From assembly GCF_001507435.1 (NCBI RefSeq), contig NZ_LMWH01000001.1, positions 1 through 64,000 on the forward strand: a stretch of 64,000 nucleotides of DNA. Direction: 5' to 3'. The notes below the pieces were generated by a model. The model searched no databases and had not been told where the DNA came from. It worked only from the letters and a program-made list of their open reading frames with translations. How positions within the stretch are numbered: position 1 is the stretch's first letter; each line of letters opens with the position of its first letter. Shown here in pieces: positions 9,023 through 19,800 of the stretch. The translations under genes and the position numbers were made by a program. This DNA comes from Streptomyces sp. NRRL F-5122. Its GTDB lineage: Bacteria; Actinomycetota; Actinomycetes; Streptomycetales; Streptomycetaceae.

Positions 9023-9832
9023 TCAGTGGGACTTCGTGAGCGACTTCAGGGACACCGGGAAGTCGAAGTACGTGTCCGGATAGGGCTCCGGCTTGTAGGT
9101 GTAATGCCACCACTCCTCTGCCAGGTTGACGAATCCGAGGGCCTCGAGGGTGCCCTTCAGCAACTGCCGGTTGGCACGCTGTTCGCCGGCGATCCGGGGG
9201 TCGTCGGTGTGGGCGAGGGTGTCGAAGCAGTCGAAGCCCGTCCCCATGTCGACGGAGTTGTCGGGGAAGCGCTCGGCCTTGGGTGCATGGCACGACACCA
9301 GCGGCTCGCCGGGGAGATAGGGCCGGGTCGGCCACGCCGGAAGGCGCACGATGGTCAGGTCCATGGTGGAGCCGCGGCTGTGTCCGGACTTCTCGGCGAT
9401 GTAACCGTCCGTGAACAGGCGGGTCTTGTCCACCTGCGGATAGAACTCGGCCTTCATCTTCTGGTCGTCGAGGTCCTTCGCCCAGCGGACGAAGTGGTCG
9501 ACGGCACGCTGCGGCCGGTAGCAGTCGTAGACCTTGAGCGTGTACCCCTTGCGCAGCAGCTTCGTCTGGGCCTTGTGCAGTGCTTCGGCGGCGGGGCGGG
9601 TCAGGATGCACAGCGGCTGCCGGTAGCCGTCGACGGGTTCGCCGACGAAGTTGTGCGCAGTGAAGTAGCGGATCTCCTGGAGGATAGTCGGGTCCACCGT
9701 CCGCAGTGCCACGAAGTTCCCGGGCGCCTTGGGCTCCGGGGTTGCCCGGGCGGTGGCGGACGCGGACGTGACGGCCAGGACTGCGGCGATTGCGGTGACG
9801 AGAGCGCGTACCGCGACGGGGAATCGTGTCAT
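9023..9832 (-). CDS. secreted D-alanyl-D-alanine dipeptidase (VanX family)
   Basis: The 269-residue protein begins with a Sec signal peptide (positive MTRFPVAVR, hydrophobic stretch, cleavage near residues 25-30). It carries the M15D zinc motif SGHSRGSTMDLT with His and Asp, and the downstream EEWWHY with the catalytic Glu and third zinc His. Export suggests trimming of peptidoglycan D-Ala-D-Ala in the wall rather than vancomycin resistance, where VanX is cytoplasmic; no vanHA neighbours are present. ATG 9832 has a GAAGGGA site; a longer frame to 9922 would bury the signal peptide and was rejected. Confidence 0.9.
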   Translation of the reverse strand: MTRFPVAVRALVTAIAAVLAVTSASATARATPEPKAPGNFVALRTVDPTILQEIRYFTAHNFVGEPVDGYRQPLCILTRPAAEALHKAQTKLLRKGYTLKVYDCYRPQRAVDHFVRWAKDLDDQKMKAEFYPQVDKTRLFTDGYIAEKSGHSRGSTMDLTIVRLPAWPTRPYLPGEPLVSCHAPKAERFPDNSVDMGTGFDCFDTLAHTDDPRIAGEQRANRQLLKGTLEALGFVNLAEEWWHYTYKPEPYPDTYFDFPVSLKSLTKSH

Positions 9833-9996
9833 GTCCCTTCCAATACCAGCCCGGGGCGGCGAGGGGGAAGCCTCCGGCACCCGCACGGGCCGGGCCGTCC
9901 TCCACGGCATCTGTCGGCCCACGCGAGCCCGTGGCAGACTTCTGACGATCCGTCAGACTTACTTCGGTCGTCGTGGATTCCTTCCCGGGAGGCCCC

Positions 9997-10444
9997 ATGC
10001 CGCATGCACCCACCCCCGTGGTCGCCGGATGGTTCACCGGCGAGGGGGAGCACTTCCGCCTCGTCGGCACACGCTGTTCGGCCTGCGGCTCGGTGTTCTT
10101 CCCACGCGAGGACGCCTTCTGCCGCAATCCCGAGTGCGAGGGGGGGCGAGCTCACCGCGACACCCCTGTCCGGACGAGGGCGCGTCTGGTCGTACACCGA
10201 CACGAGATACCGACCTCCGTCACCCTATGTGACGAATCCGGAACTTCCCTGGGAGCCCTACGCGTTGGTCGCGGTGGAGTTGGAGGCGGAGCGGATCGTC
10301 GTGCTCGGGCAGGCCGCTGCGGGGGTGACCGTCGGCGATCTGAGGGTCGGCATGGAGGTCGAGGTCGTGCCCGGTGTGCTGTACAAGGACGCGGAGACGA
10401 CCTGGACGACGTGGAACTGGCGGCCGACGGGGGTGACGGCGTGA
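9997..10444 (+). pseudogene. DUF35 OB-fold/zinc-ribbon protein, frameshifted in a G run
   Basis: The family binds acyl-CoA through a rubredoxin-like zinc ribbon and OB fold and partners with thiolase-like proteins. Here the ribbon (CSACG ... FCRNPEC) reads from ATG 9997 behind GGGAGG. The OB fold (GRVWSYTDTRYR ... TTWTTWNWRP) is in another frame that stops at 10444. The switch falls in a run of seven G at 10140-10146; six G would restore a continuous 148-residue protein reading ECEGGELTATPL. As written, the first frame runs straight into the thiolase gene. Either the sequence has one extra G or the gene is broken. The stop overlaps the thiolase start by 4 bp, so the pair is normally coupled. 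Confidence 0.8.
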
Positions 10445-11613
10445 CGGGCGATGTGGCGGTGCTCGGCGTGGGCATGCACCCCTGGGGCAAATGGGGGCGC
10501 GGCTTCGCCGCCTACGGAACGGCCGCAGCGCGGGCGGCACTCTCCGACGCGGGGATCGCCTGGCGCGACGTCCGTTCGATCGTGGGCGCGGGTACGGTTC
10601 GGGGCGGATATCCCGGATACGTTGCGGGAGCCACGTTCGCCAAGGCGCTCGGCTGGCAGGGCGCGCGGGTCACCAGCGTGTACGCGGCATGCGCGTCGGG
10701 GGCCCAGGCCGTCTGCGCGGCGAGGGCGCAGATCCTGTCCGGACTGGCGGACGCCGTGCTGGTGGTCGGGGCGGACTCGGCACCCAGGGGCTTCTTCCGG
10801 CCCGCGGGCGGTGACCGGCCGGACGATCCTGACTGGCTGCGGTTCCGGGTCCTCGGTGCGACGAATCCGGCGTACTTCGGGTTGTACGCGCGCCGGCGGA
10901 TGGCCGTCCACGGCGACACCGTCGACGACTTCGCCCAGGTCAAGGTGAAGAACTCGGCGCTGGGGGCACTGAACCCGAACGCCCGCTACCGCAAGCGCGT
11001 CACCGCGGAAGAGGTCTCCGGCTCCCCGGTGGTCGCCGACCCCCTGCGGCTGCTGGACATCTGCGCGACGTCGGACGGCGGAGCCGCGCTCGTGCTGTCG
11101 AGCATGGAGTTCGCGCGCCGGCACGATGTGTCGGAACCGGTGCGCATACGGGCGGTGTCCACGGTGACGCCGCGCTACCCCGACACGGTGCTCGACCTGC
11201 CCGGTATCGCCACCGACTCGGCGGTGGCCGTGGCGCCCGCGGGCGAGACGTTCCGCGAGTCGATCGCACACCACGCCTACGAGGAGGCGGGGATCGGTCC
11301 CGGGGACCTGTCCCTCGCCGAGGTCTACGACCTGTCGACCGCCCTGGAGTTGCAGTGGTACGAGGATCTGGCCCTGTGCGGCGAGGGCGAGGCGGTGAAG
11401 CTGCTGCGGGAGGGGGCCACGGCGCTCGGCGGGCGCGTCCCCGTCAATGCCAGCGGTGGTCTCGCCTCCTTCGGCGAGGCCGTTCCCGCACAGGCGATCG
11501 CTCAACTGTGCGAGGTCACCTGGCAGTTGCGTGGTGAGGCGGGCGCGCGCGTCGGGATCACCGCGAACCAGGGGCTGTTCGGGCACGGATCCGCGGTCGT
11601 TCTGGTGCGGTGA
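10441..11613 (+). CDS. thiolase-like lipid-transfer protein
   Basis: This 390-residue thiolase superfamily member is of the SCP2/lipid-transfer type. The nucleophile loop around VYAACASGAQAV contains Cys, and the C-terminal block NASGGLASFGEAVPAQ matches the family. Such proteins, paired with DUF35 partners, act in acyl-CoA or sterol side-chain chemistry. I infer aldolase- or thiolase-type action on an unknown acyl-CoA. GTG 10441 overlaps the TGA of the DUF35 gene (GTGA), which argues for translational coupling and against the much longer frame that opens at 9973. Confidence 0.88.
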   Translation: MTGDVAVLGVGMHPWGKWGRGFAAYGTAAARAALSDAGIAWRDVRSIVGAGTVRGGYPGYVAGATFAKALGWQGARVTSVYAACASGAQAVCAARAQILSGLADAVLVVGADSAPRGFFRPAGGDRPDDPDWLRFRVLGATNPAYFGLYARRRMAVHGDTVDDFAQVKVKNSALGALNPNARYRKRVTAEEVSGSPVVADPLRLLDICATSDGGAALVLSSMEFARRHDVSEPVRIRAVSTVTPRYPDTVLDLPGIATDSAVAVAPAGETFRESIAHHAYEEAGIGPGDLSLAEVYDLSTALELQWYEDLALCGEGEAVKLLREGATALGGRVPVNASGGLASFGEAVPAQAIAQLCEVTWQLRGEAGARVGITANQGLFGHGSAVVLVR

Positions 11614-11795
11614 ACGGACATGTGCAGATCCCTCGCACAAGCGGTCGAGCCGTGCCCGGGGAGGCGGGGACCGTACGACTGATGTTCGCCCGGGCCGACA
11701 CAGGTCGTTCACACGCTCCGTGATCACCTGGGAATCCTGTGTGAACAGGTCATGAATTGGGCCTGGGAGTGCCCGGCAGGCGTCATCATGCTCCC

Positions 11796-13436
11796 GTGCC
11801 CTCCTGGACGGATGCTCTCCGGTTCGCCTTCCAGCCGGTGGTCAATCTGACGACCGGAGGAGTCGCGGCGCTCGAGATCCTCGCACGCCCGGAGTCCGGC
11901 GACGTCCTCGCACAGGCCCGACGCGACCCCGAACTCGACGGCAACCTCGCCGCTTTGGCGATCGGCGCGGCCGCGCGGCGGGAGACCCTCCTCCCGCTGC
12001 ACGTCAACGTGTTCGCAGCGACCCTCGCCGACCTCGGAGACCTCGTCGCGCTGCGGGACGCGGTGCACAAGGCGGGCCGGATGCCCTGGGAGGTGACGGT
12101 CGACATCGTGCCGCCGTACACGCATGTGCCGCACCGGGCGCTGCTGGAGGCCGTCGCGGTGCTGCGCGCAGAGGGCTTCGGGGTCAGCGCCGACGGCGTC
12201 GGTGACGGCGACATACCCCTGCGCCTGCTGTCCGACATGGAACCGGACCTGGTGAAGCTCGATGTGTCCCTGCTGACACGGTCCGCCGCGGTACGGGCCA
12301 TGCGGACGCTGTGCGAGCAAATCGGGGCCCTGCTGTCGGTCGAGGGCGTGGAGACCGAGCTGCAGTGTGCGGCGGTACGGGCGGCGGGGGCGCATCTGGC
12401 GCAGGGCGACCTCTTCGCGCCGCCGTCCCGGCTGCCCGCCGCGGACGTATACGTTCCGACTCTTCCTGCCACCGCGACCGCGGCGCTCCGTACCGGGCCG
12501 TCGGTGCGGCAGTTCGTACGGCCCGCTGCGCTGCTGCCCGCCACTGCGTCGGCCGGACAGGTACGGGCCCTGCTCAACGGATCTCCGGACGTGTCCGGGG
12601 TGGTCCTCGTGGACCGGTCCGGAATCCCCGTCCGCTCGGTCCACCGTTCGCGCTTCCTGCTGTCGATGTCGGGGCGCTACGGCCACGCGCTGTACGCCGA
12701 CCGGCCGGCCGCGAAGCTCGGCGATCCGCCGCGCACGGTCGGTATCGACGCCACGGCATGGGAGGTGCTCGACGTGGTGGCGGACGGCGGGCGCGACCGC
12801 ACCTCGGACGACGTGACGGTGGTCGACCGGGCCGGGCGGTGCGTGGGCGTCGTGCGGCTCGCCGATCTTGTACGGACCCTCTCCGAGAGCCGGGTCGAGG
12901 AAGCGGCCGGACTCAATCCGCTGACACGGCTGCCCGGTTCGGACGCGATCACAGGAGAGGTGGACCGGCGGATCGCGGACGGCCGGATGTTCGCGCTGAG
13001 TTGGCTGGACGTCGACCACTTCAAGCAGGTCAACGACGGAGCGGGCTTCGCCGCGGGCGACGAGCTGATCCGCGCGGTGGGCCGGGCCCTGCAGGGGGCC
13101 GCCTCCGGAAGCACCCGCGTGGGGCACATCGGAGGGGACGACTTCCTGGTCCTGGCCGACCCGGACGGACTCGATCCGCTCGCCGTGTCGATGCTGGACA
13201 CGCCCTGGTCGGCCGGTGGCCGCGTCGTCACCCTGTCGCTGGCCACGGTCCTGTGTGCGCCGGGCAGCGTGGCCGACCACCGTCAGGCGGCCGCGTGCCT
13301 GGCCCCGCTGAAGCAGGCCGCCAAGGCCCTCAGCGGAGCGAGCTGGGTCCTCGGCCGCGCCGGGCTCCCCGGTCACGAGGTACGCCGCGGCTCGGCGGCC
13401 GCCCCGGCCCAGGCGGGCGGTCCTGCGTGGGCCTGA
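11796..13436 (+). CDS. EAL-GGDEF protein (c-di-GMP family)
   Basis: The protein is about 546 residues, soluble, with an N-terminal EAL-like domain, a central region that may be CBS-like (residues about 245-370) and a C-terminal GGDEF domain. The GGDEF site is well kept: LDVDHFKQVND and HIGGDDFLVL. The EAL domain looks degenerate: EAL reads EIL, and the DDFGTG loop reads ADGVGDG, losing the first metal Asp. I therefore expect cyclase activity or nucleotide sensing, with weak or no phosphodiesterase action. GTG 11796 puts the EAL domain at the N-terminus; TTG 11757 is an alternative. An inverted repeat GTTCACAC/GTGTGAAC (11707-11714, 11740-11747) lies upstream. Confidence 0.85.
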   Translation: MPSWTDALRFAFQPVVNLTTGGVAALEILARPESGDVLAQARRDPELDGNLAALAIGAAARRETLLPLHVNVFAATLADLGDLVALRDAVHKAGRMPWEVTVDIVPPYTHVPHRALLEAVAVLRAEGFGVSADGVGDGDIPLRLLSDMEPDLVKLDVSLLTRSAAVRAMRTLCEQIGALLSVEGVETELQCAAVRAAGAHLAQGDLFAPPSRLPAADVYVPTLPATATAALRTGPSVRQFVRPAALLPATASAGQVRALLNGSPDVSGVVLVDRSGIPVRSVHRSRFLLSMSGRYGHALYADRPAAKLGDPPRTVGIDATAWEVLDVVADGGRDRTSDDVTVVDRAGRCVGVVRLADLVRTLSESRVEEAAGLNPLTRLPGSDAITGEVDRRIADGRMFALSWLDVDHFKQVNDGAGFAAGDELIRAVGRALQGAASGSTRVGHIGGDDFLVLADPDGLDPLAVSMLDTPWSAGGRVVTLSLATVLCAPGSVADHRQAAACLAPLKQAAKALSGASWVLGRAGLPGHEVRRGSAAAPAQAGGPAWA

Positions 13437-13888
13437 GGCCCACCACGGCGTCCCGGTGAAGCGCGCCTCGCCGTCGCGGGCTCCGGCGGGCCCACCCGCC
13501 GGCGAGACACCGGCCGCCGCGGCCACCGTGTCGCCGGCGGTACCACCGAGGCCACGGCCGAGGCGCCGGTCGCCGCCGCTCCGGCCGCGGCCTGCCTCAA
13601 CCGTTGCCGTCCCCGACCTTGACGCTCTCCGGGCGCCGGTGAAAACTTCCGGATGTCAGTCGACATCGTCGTATCAGGGCGTATTCGGCCAGCGCGCCCC
13701 TTGGACCCACGCCAGTACGAAGGGTCATCTCCCGACGGACGGTTCCACTGCACAGGCACGCTCGTCGCGGACGCCGGGCGGGGCGCGGCACCTTCCCTGC
13801 CCTCGGGTGAAGTCGCCGCGGGAAACGCACTCTGCACGGAGGACGGCCCCGGGGCGCAACCGCCCCGGGCGAGGGCCCAGGAGCCGCC
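13437..13888. promoter_or_regulatory. 452-bp spacer with the probable glpFK promoter
   Basis: No convincing gene is visible. On the plus strand TTGACG (13619-13624), a 17-base spacer and AAAACT (13642-13647) form a reasonable vegetative promoter about 240 bp before glpF. The long leader that follows may carry operators for a glycerol regulator. I saw no strong terminator after the EAL-GGDEF gene. Confidence 0.45.
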
Positions 13889-14648
13889 ATGACGCACGGA
13901 AGCATCTTCGTCGGCGAGTTGATCGGAACGGCCATCCTCATCCTGTTCGGCGCCGGTGTCTGCGCCGCCGTCACGCTCAACCACTCCAAGGCCAGGGGCG
14001 CGGGCTGGATCGTCATCGCCTTCGGCTGGGGTTTCGGCGTCCTCGCGGGCGCCTACACGGCCGCGCCGAAATCCGGCGCACACCTCAACCCGGCGGTGAC
14101 CCTGGGCCTCGCCCTGGCCGACATCACCGAGTGGGGGGGACGTGCCGTACTACCTGCTGGGCCAGATGGCGGGGGCGATCCTCGGCGCGGTGCTGACCTG
14201 GCTGGTCTACTTCGCGCAGTTCCGGGCCAATGCCGACGACGACAGGGCGTTGCCCACGCTGGGGATCTTCTCCACGGCCCCGGAGATCCGCAATCCGGTC
14301 GCCAACCTGATCACCGAGATCATCGCCACCGTCGGACTCGTGCTGCCCATCCTGTTCTTCGGCAAGAACCCCGGCACCGGCATCGGCCGGATCCCCGGCA
14401 CGACGGCGTACGGCTCGGGCATCGGGATCCTGATCGTCGCCCTGCTCGTCGTCGGCATCGGCCTCTCCCTCGGCGGGCCCTCCGGGTACGCGATCAACCC
14501 GGCCCGCGACCTCCTTCCGCGCATCACCCACGCCCTGCTGCCGATTCCCAACAAGGGGACCTCGGACTGGGGTTACGCCTGGACACCGGTGGTGGGACCG
14601 CTGATCGGCGGGGCGCTCTCGGCCCTCGTGTACAAAGCAGCCTTCTGA
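13889..14648 (+). pseudogene. glpF: glycerol facilitator (MIP family), frameshifted in a G run
   Basis: This membrane channel would take up glycerol for the kinase encoded 21 bp downstream. The first frame (ATG 13889, AGGAG site) carries helices 1-2 and the first NPA loop (HLNPAVTLG). The rest, with helices 3-6 and the second loop [11 protein letters not shown], lies in another frame ending at 14648. The Asp after the second NPA is typical of glycerol-type channels. The switch is in seven G at 14133-14139; six G give the continuous reading [12 protein letters not shown] and a normal 252-residue protein. All other codons look under selection, so a sequencing error is likely. If real, glycerol uptake would depend on diffusion or another channel. 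Confidence 0.85.
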
Positions 14649-14669
14649 CCCTTTGACGAAGGGGACGTC

Positions 14670-16190
14670 ATGACGGACAACGCCCAGAAGTACGTCGCCG
14701 CGATCGACCAGGGCACCACGTCCAGCCGCTGCATCATCTTCGACCACGGCGGGGCGATCGTCGCGGTCGACCAGCGCGAACACCGGCAGATCTTCCCCAA
14801 GCCCGGCTGGGTGGAGCACGACGCCACGGAGATCTGGTCCAAGGTTCAGGCGGTGGTGATCGGGGCGCTCGCCAAAGCGGGCCTGCGTGCCGACCGGCTC
14901 AGCGCGCTGGGCATCACCAACCAGCGCGAGACGACCGTCCTGTGGGACCGGGCCACGGGCAAGCCCGTGCACAACGCGATCGTCTGGCAGGACACCCGGA
15001 CTGCGGCCCTGTGCAACGAACTCGGCGGCTCCGATGGGCAGGATCGTTTCCGCGAGCAGACCGGACTCCCGCTGGCGAGCTACTTCTCCGGGCCCAAGGC
15101 GGCCTGGCTGCTCGACAACGTGCCCGGCCTCAGGACCCGCGCCGAGCACGGCGAGATCGCCTTCGGCACCATCGACTCCTGGCTGATCTGGAACCTCACG
15201 GGTGGCACCGAGGGGGGCCGGCACATCACCGACGTCACCAACGCCGGACGCACCCTGCTGATGGACCTGGAGACACTCCAGTGGGACGCCTCCATCCTGG
15301 CCGCCATGAACATCCCCGAGGCGGTGCTCCCCGAGATCAGGTCGTCCGCCGAGGTGTACGGGACCGCCGTGGGCCCGCTCGCGGGGGTGCCCGTGGCCTC
15401 GGCGCTGGGCGATCAGCAGGCGGCCGTCTTCGGGCAGGCCTGCTACGAGGTGGGCACGGCGAAGAACACCTACGGCACGGGCAGTTTCCTGCTGCTCAAC
15501 ACCGGCAACCGCCCGGTACCGTCCAAGAACGGCCTGCTGACGACGATGGGCTACAAGATCGGCGGTGAGGCTCCGGTCTACTGCCTGGAGGGCTCGATCG
15601 CGATCACCGGCGCGCTCGTGCAGTGGTTCCGCGACCAGCTCGGCATCATCCGCAGTGCCGACGAGATCGAGACCCTGGCGGCGAGCGTCGACGACAACGG
15701 CGGCGCGTACATCGTGCCCGCGTTCTCCGGCCTGTTCGCCCCGTACTGGCGCTCCGACGCGCGCGGCGTCGTCACCGGTCTGACGCGCTACGTCACGAAG
15801 GCGCACCTCGCACGTGCGGTGCTGGAGGCGACGAGCTGGCAGACGCGGGAGGTCGTGGACGCCATGTACCAGGACTCGGGGGTGCAGATCACCGCCCTGA
15901 AGGTCGACGGCGGCATGACGAAGAACCAACTGCTGATGCAGCATCAGGCGGACGTGCTCGGCGTGCCGGTGATCCGCCCGCAGGTCTCCGAGACGACCTG
16001 CCTGGGCGCCGCCTATGCGGCCGGCCTCGCCACCGGGGTCTGGAACGACCTCGACGAACTCACCTCGCACTGGCGGAAGGACGCCGAATGGACTCCTGCC
16101 ATGGAGGCCTCGGCACGTGACCACGAGTACCACAACTGGCGCAGGGCCGTGGAGAAGAGCTTCGGCTGGCTCCAGGACGGGGCGGACTGA
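14670..16190 (+). CDS. glpK: glycerol kinase
   Basis: This 506-residue FGGY kinase phosphorylates glycerol to sn-glycerol 3-phosphate with ATP. The N-terminal motif [15 protein letters not shown], the family block [12 protein letters not shown] and the C-terminal KVDGGMTKN are all intact, and the length is standard. It follows glpF by 21 bp with a GAAGGGG site, so the pair forms one operon. Unlike the classical Streptomyces gyl operon, no regulator or glpD is adjacent. The operon ends in a hairpin shared with cvnD. Confidence 0.95.
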   Translation: MTDNAQKYVAAIDQGTTSSRCIIFDHGGAIVAVDQREHRQIFPKPGWVEHDATEIWSKVQAVVIGALAKAGLRADRLSALGITNQRETTVLWDRATGKPVHNAIVWQDTRTAALCNELGGSDGQDRFREQTGLPLASYFSGPKAAWLLDNVPGLRTRAEHGEIAFGTIDSWLIWNLTGGTEGGRHITDVTNAGRTLLMDLETLQWDASILAAMNIPEAVLPEIRSSAEVYGTAVGPLAGVPVASALGDQQAAVFGQACYEVGTAKNTYGTGSFLLLNTGNRPVPSKNGLLTTMGYKIGGEAPVYCLEGSIAITGALVQWFRDQLGIIRSADEIETLAASVDDNGGAYIVPAFSGLFAPYWRSDARGVVTGLTRYVTKAHLARAVLEATSWQTREVVDAMYQDSGVQITALKVDGGMTKNQLLMQHQADVLGVPVIRPQVSETTCLGAAYAAGLATGVWNDLDELTSHWRKDAEWTPAMEASARDHEYHNWRRAVEKSFGWLQDGAD

Positions 16191-16224
16191 CGTTCCTTCC
16201 CGCGCGCGCCTCGGGTGCGCGGCT

Positions 16225-16260
16225 GCGGCTCGTACCCCGGTCGGCGAGGGTACGGGCCGC
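16225..16260. terminator. bidirectional terminator between glpK and cvnD
   Basis: Twelve-base arms (16225-16236 and 16249-16260) pair with a single G.U and a 12-base loop between two convergent genes. Confidence 0.7.
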
Positions 16261-16275
16261 ACGCGCGCCCGGGGA

Positions 16276-16881
16276 TCAGGTCGTGACGCGCGGGCGGCGG
16301 TCGGCCGTGTGCGCCATCGCGTGCCGGACGACCTCGATCAGGACCTCCTTGACGGACTCCCGCTCACGGGCGTCGCAGAGGACGAGCGGGACGGCCTCGT
16401 CCAGGTCGAGAGCCTGCCGTACGTCGTCGGCGGGATAACGGGCCGCGCCGTCGAAGCAGTTGACCCCGACCACGAACGGGATGGAGCGGCGCTCGAAGTA
16501 GTCGACGGCGGCGAAGCTGTCCTCCAGCCGGCGGGTGTCGGCGAGCACGACGGCGCCCAGGGCTCCGGTGGCAAGCTCGTCCCACAGGAACCAGAAACGG
16601 TTCTGGCCGGGGGTTCCGAACAGATAGAGCACCAGGTCCTGGCGGAGGGTGATGCGACCGAAATCCATCGCGACGGTGGTGGTGTTCTTGCCCTCGACGC
16701 CGTGGGTGTCGTCGACCGGGCGGCCCGCCTCGGTGAGCACCTCCTCCGTGCGCAGCGGTCTGATCTCGCTGACCGCGCCGACCAGGGTCGTCTTGCCCAC
16801 GCCGAAACCGCCGGCCACGAGGATCTTGAGCGTGACGGGCTCGACCGGAGGCTTGCCGCGCTCACTGCGCCCGAGGACCAT
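16276..16881 (-). CDS. cvnD: conservon GTPase CvnD
   Basis: This 201-residue Ras-like ATP/GTP-binding protein belongs to the conservon signalling set, in which it associates with the sensor-like CvnA and with CvnB and CvnC at the membrane. The P-loop GGFGVGKTT lies at residues 24-32. The G3 position reads FGTPGQNRF, and the G4 motif is NCFD instead of NKxD, both usual for this subfamily. ATG 16881 has AGGAGAAG upstream. Its first 20 bases overlap the end of the oxoprolinase gene, so it is likely translated from that transcript rather than from cvnABC, 3.8 kb upstream. The separation of cvnD from cvnC is unusual. Confidence 0.93.
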   Translation of the reverse strand: MVLGRSERGKPPVEPVTLKILVAGGFGVGKTTLVGAVSEIRPLRTEEVLTEAGRPVDDTHGVEGKNTTTVAMDFGRITLRQDLVLYLFGTPGQNRFWFLWDELATGALGAVVLADTRRLEDSFAAVDYFERRSIPFVVGVNCFDGAARYPADDVRQALDLDEAVPLVLCDARERESVKEVLIEVVRHAMAHTADRRPRVTT

Positions 16882-19800
16882 CGTTGTCTTCTCCTGCTCG
16901 CTGGGGGTCGCACGGCGGCGGTCCGTAGCCTCCGCCGCCCGGGGTCTCGACGACCAGTACGTCGCCGGGGCCCACGTCTGCCGAATCGCTGCCCTCGAGG
17001 CGCAGCACGGTCCCGTCCGCGCGCTCCACACGGTTGGCGCCGAGCGCTCCCGGCGTCCCGCCCGCCATGCCGTAGGGCGGGACCCTGCGGTGCTGGGAGA
17101 GCGTGGAGACGGTCATGGGCTCCTGGAAGCGGATCCGGCGTACGGCACCGTCCCCGCCGCACCAGCGGCCCCGACCTCCGCTGCCGTACCGTACCGCGAA
17201 CTCGTCCAGCAGGACCGGAAGTCGCCACTCGAGGACCTCGGGATCGGTCAGCCGGGAGTTGGTCATATGGGTCTGGACGACGCTCGCGCCGGGGAAGCCG
17301 TCGCCCGCTCCCGAGCCGGAGGCCACGGTCTCGTAGTACTGGTGCCGCTCGTTGCCGAAGGTGACGTTGTTCATGGTGCCCGAGCCCTCCGCCTGTACGC
17401 CGAGCGCGGCGTACAGGGCGCCGGTGACGGCCTGTGAGGTCTCGACGTTGCCCGCGACGACGGCGGCAGGGTGCTCGGGCGCGAGCATGGACCCGGCCGG
17501 CACGACGATGTCCAGGGGGCGCAGGCAGCCGTCGTTGAGCGGGATGTCGTCGGCGACGAGGGTGCGGAAGACGTACAGGACAGCGGCGTCGACGACCGAG
17601 AAGGGCGCGTTGAAGTTGGTGGCGAGCTGGGGTGAGGTGCCGGTGAAGTCGACGGTCGCGGAGCGCTTGTCGCGGTCGACGCGCACACGGACGTGGATGA
17701 CGGCCCCGGAGTCGGTCTCGTATGCGTACTCGCCCTCGTCCAGGGCGTCGATGACGCGGCGCACGGCTTCCTCGGCGTTGTCCTGGACGTGTTTCATGTA
17801 CGCCTGGACCACGTCCGCCCCGAAGTTCTCGATCATGCGGCCGACCTCGTCGACACCCTTGCGGTTGGCGGCGATCTGGGCGCGCAGGTCGGCGAGGTTG
17901 GTCTGCGGATTGCGCGACGGGTGCGAAGCCTCGGTGAGCAGACGAAAGGTCTCCTCCTCGCGGAATCGGCCCTCCTCGGCGAGCAGCCAGTTGTCGAAGA
18001 GGACGCCCTCCTCCTCGATGGTGTGGCTGTGCGCGGGCATCGAGCCCGGTGCGATACCCCCGATCTCGGCGTGGTGCCCCCGGGACGCGACGTGGAAGAG
18101 GATCCGCTCACCCTCCGTGTCGAAGACGGGGGTGATGACGGTGACGTCGGGCAGATGCGTGCCGCCGTGGTACGGGTCGTTGACCGCGTAGGTGTCCCCG
18201 GGGCGCATACGGCCGGCGCGCCGTCGGACGACCTCCTTCACGCTGGTCCCCATCGAGCCCAGATGCACCGGGATATGCGGGGCGTTGGCGACCAGGTTGC
18301 CCTCGGGGTCGAAGAGCGCGCAGGAGAAGTCCAGGCGTTCCTTGATGTTGACGGACTGGGCCGTCGACTCCAGCCGGGCGCCCATCTGTTCGGCGATGGA
18401 CATGAACAGGTTGTTGAAGACCTCGAGAAGAACGGGATCCGCCCGTGTGCCGAGATCGGAACTCTCCGTGATCGCCACACGTTCCATGACCAGATGCCCG
18501 TCGTCGGTCGCCGCGGCCCGCCAGCCTTCGTCGACGACGGTCGTCGCACTGGGCTCGGTGATGATCGCGGGGCCCGTGACGGTCTCGCCGGGTGGCAGGT
18601 GCTCCCGGCGGTGCAGAGGCACGTCGCGCCGGACACCGCCCGTATGGAGACGTACGGTCTCGGGCGCGGCGGTACCGCCTTCGTACGGGGCGAGGGCGGA
18701 GAGATCGGGGGGATCGGTGATGCCGGTGGCCTCCACGGAGAGGGCTTCGACGACGACCGGCCGGTCGAGCGTGAAGGAGTACGTGGCGCGATGGCGTTCT
18801 TCGAAGGCGTGCCGCATCGTGCCGGGGTCGGTCAGCTCGACCGTGAGCGTGGTGTCCGTCCCGTCGTAGCGCAGCTGGGCCCGGCGGACGACCCGGATGC
18901 GCTCCTCGGGGACGTCCTCGGCCAGGAGTTCGGCGCGGACGGCGCTCTCCAGGTCGCCGGCGGTCTTGAGGATCCCCGGCATCGAGGGGGCCTCCAGGGG
19001 CGCCTCGACGGACTGTTCGCGCATGGCCGTGGTGTCGGCGAGGCCGATGCCGAGAGCGGAGAGCACTCCGGCCAGGGGCGGGACGAGCACGGTGCGGACG
19101 CCCAGGGAGTCCGCCACCCGGCACGCGTGCTGGCCGCCCGCTCCACCGAAGGTGGTGAGCGCGTAGCGGGTGATGTCGTGGCCCTTCTGGACGGAGATCC
19201 GCTTCACCGCGTTGGCGATGTTGGCGACGGCGATCTGCAGGTACCCCTCGGCGACCTGTTCGGGCGTGCGGTCGTCGCCCGTCCGCTCGCGGATCTCCCG
19301 CGCCAGTGCGGCGAAGCGTTGGCGGACGATCCCCTCGTCCAGGGGTTGATCGCCGTCCGGGCCGAACACCCGGGGGAAGTGCGCGGCTTGGATACGGCCG
19401 AGCATGACGTTGGCGTCGGTCACCGTGAGCGGACCGCCGCCGCGGTAGCAGGCCGGCCCCGGGTCCGCGCCCGCCGAGTCCGGCCCTACGCGGTAGCGGG
19501 AGCCGTCGAAGTGCAGGATCGAGCCGCCGCCGGCGGCCACGGTGTGGATGTCCAGCATCGGCGCGCGCAGCCGTACGCCCGCGATCTGCGTGGTGAAGAC
19601 GCGTTCGTACTCGCCTGCGAAGTGCGAGACGTCCGTTGAGGTGCCGCCCATGTCGAAGCCGATGACCCGGTCGAAGCCGGCGAGCTGCGACATACGCGCC
19701 ATGCCCACGATCCCACCCGCGGGACCGGAGAGGATCGCGTCCTTCCCGCGGAACTGCCCCGCCTCCGCGAGCCCGCCGTTGGACTGCATGAACATCAGCC

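Noticed and set aside
9023..9832. Vancomycin resistance VanX
   Set aside because: The protein has a signal peptide and no vanH, vanA, vanR or vanS neighbours; wall turnover is more likely.
9973..10440. N-terminal extension that fuses the DUF35 start to the thiolase
   Set aside because: The apparent fusion is produced by the G-run frameshift; the middle part is Arg/Gly-rich nonsense while the OB fold lies in the other frame.
13456..14196. 246-codon frame before and across glpF
   Set aside because: Pro/Arg-rich composition without codon bias typical of real genes; it overlaps glpF in a wrong frame.
17693..19639. 648-codon plus-strand frame inside the oxoprolinase gene
   Set aside because: Antisense shadow with no recognisable domain.
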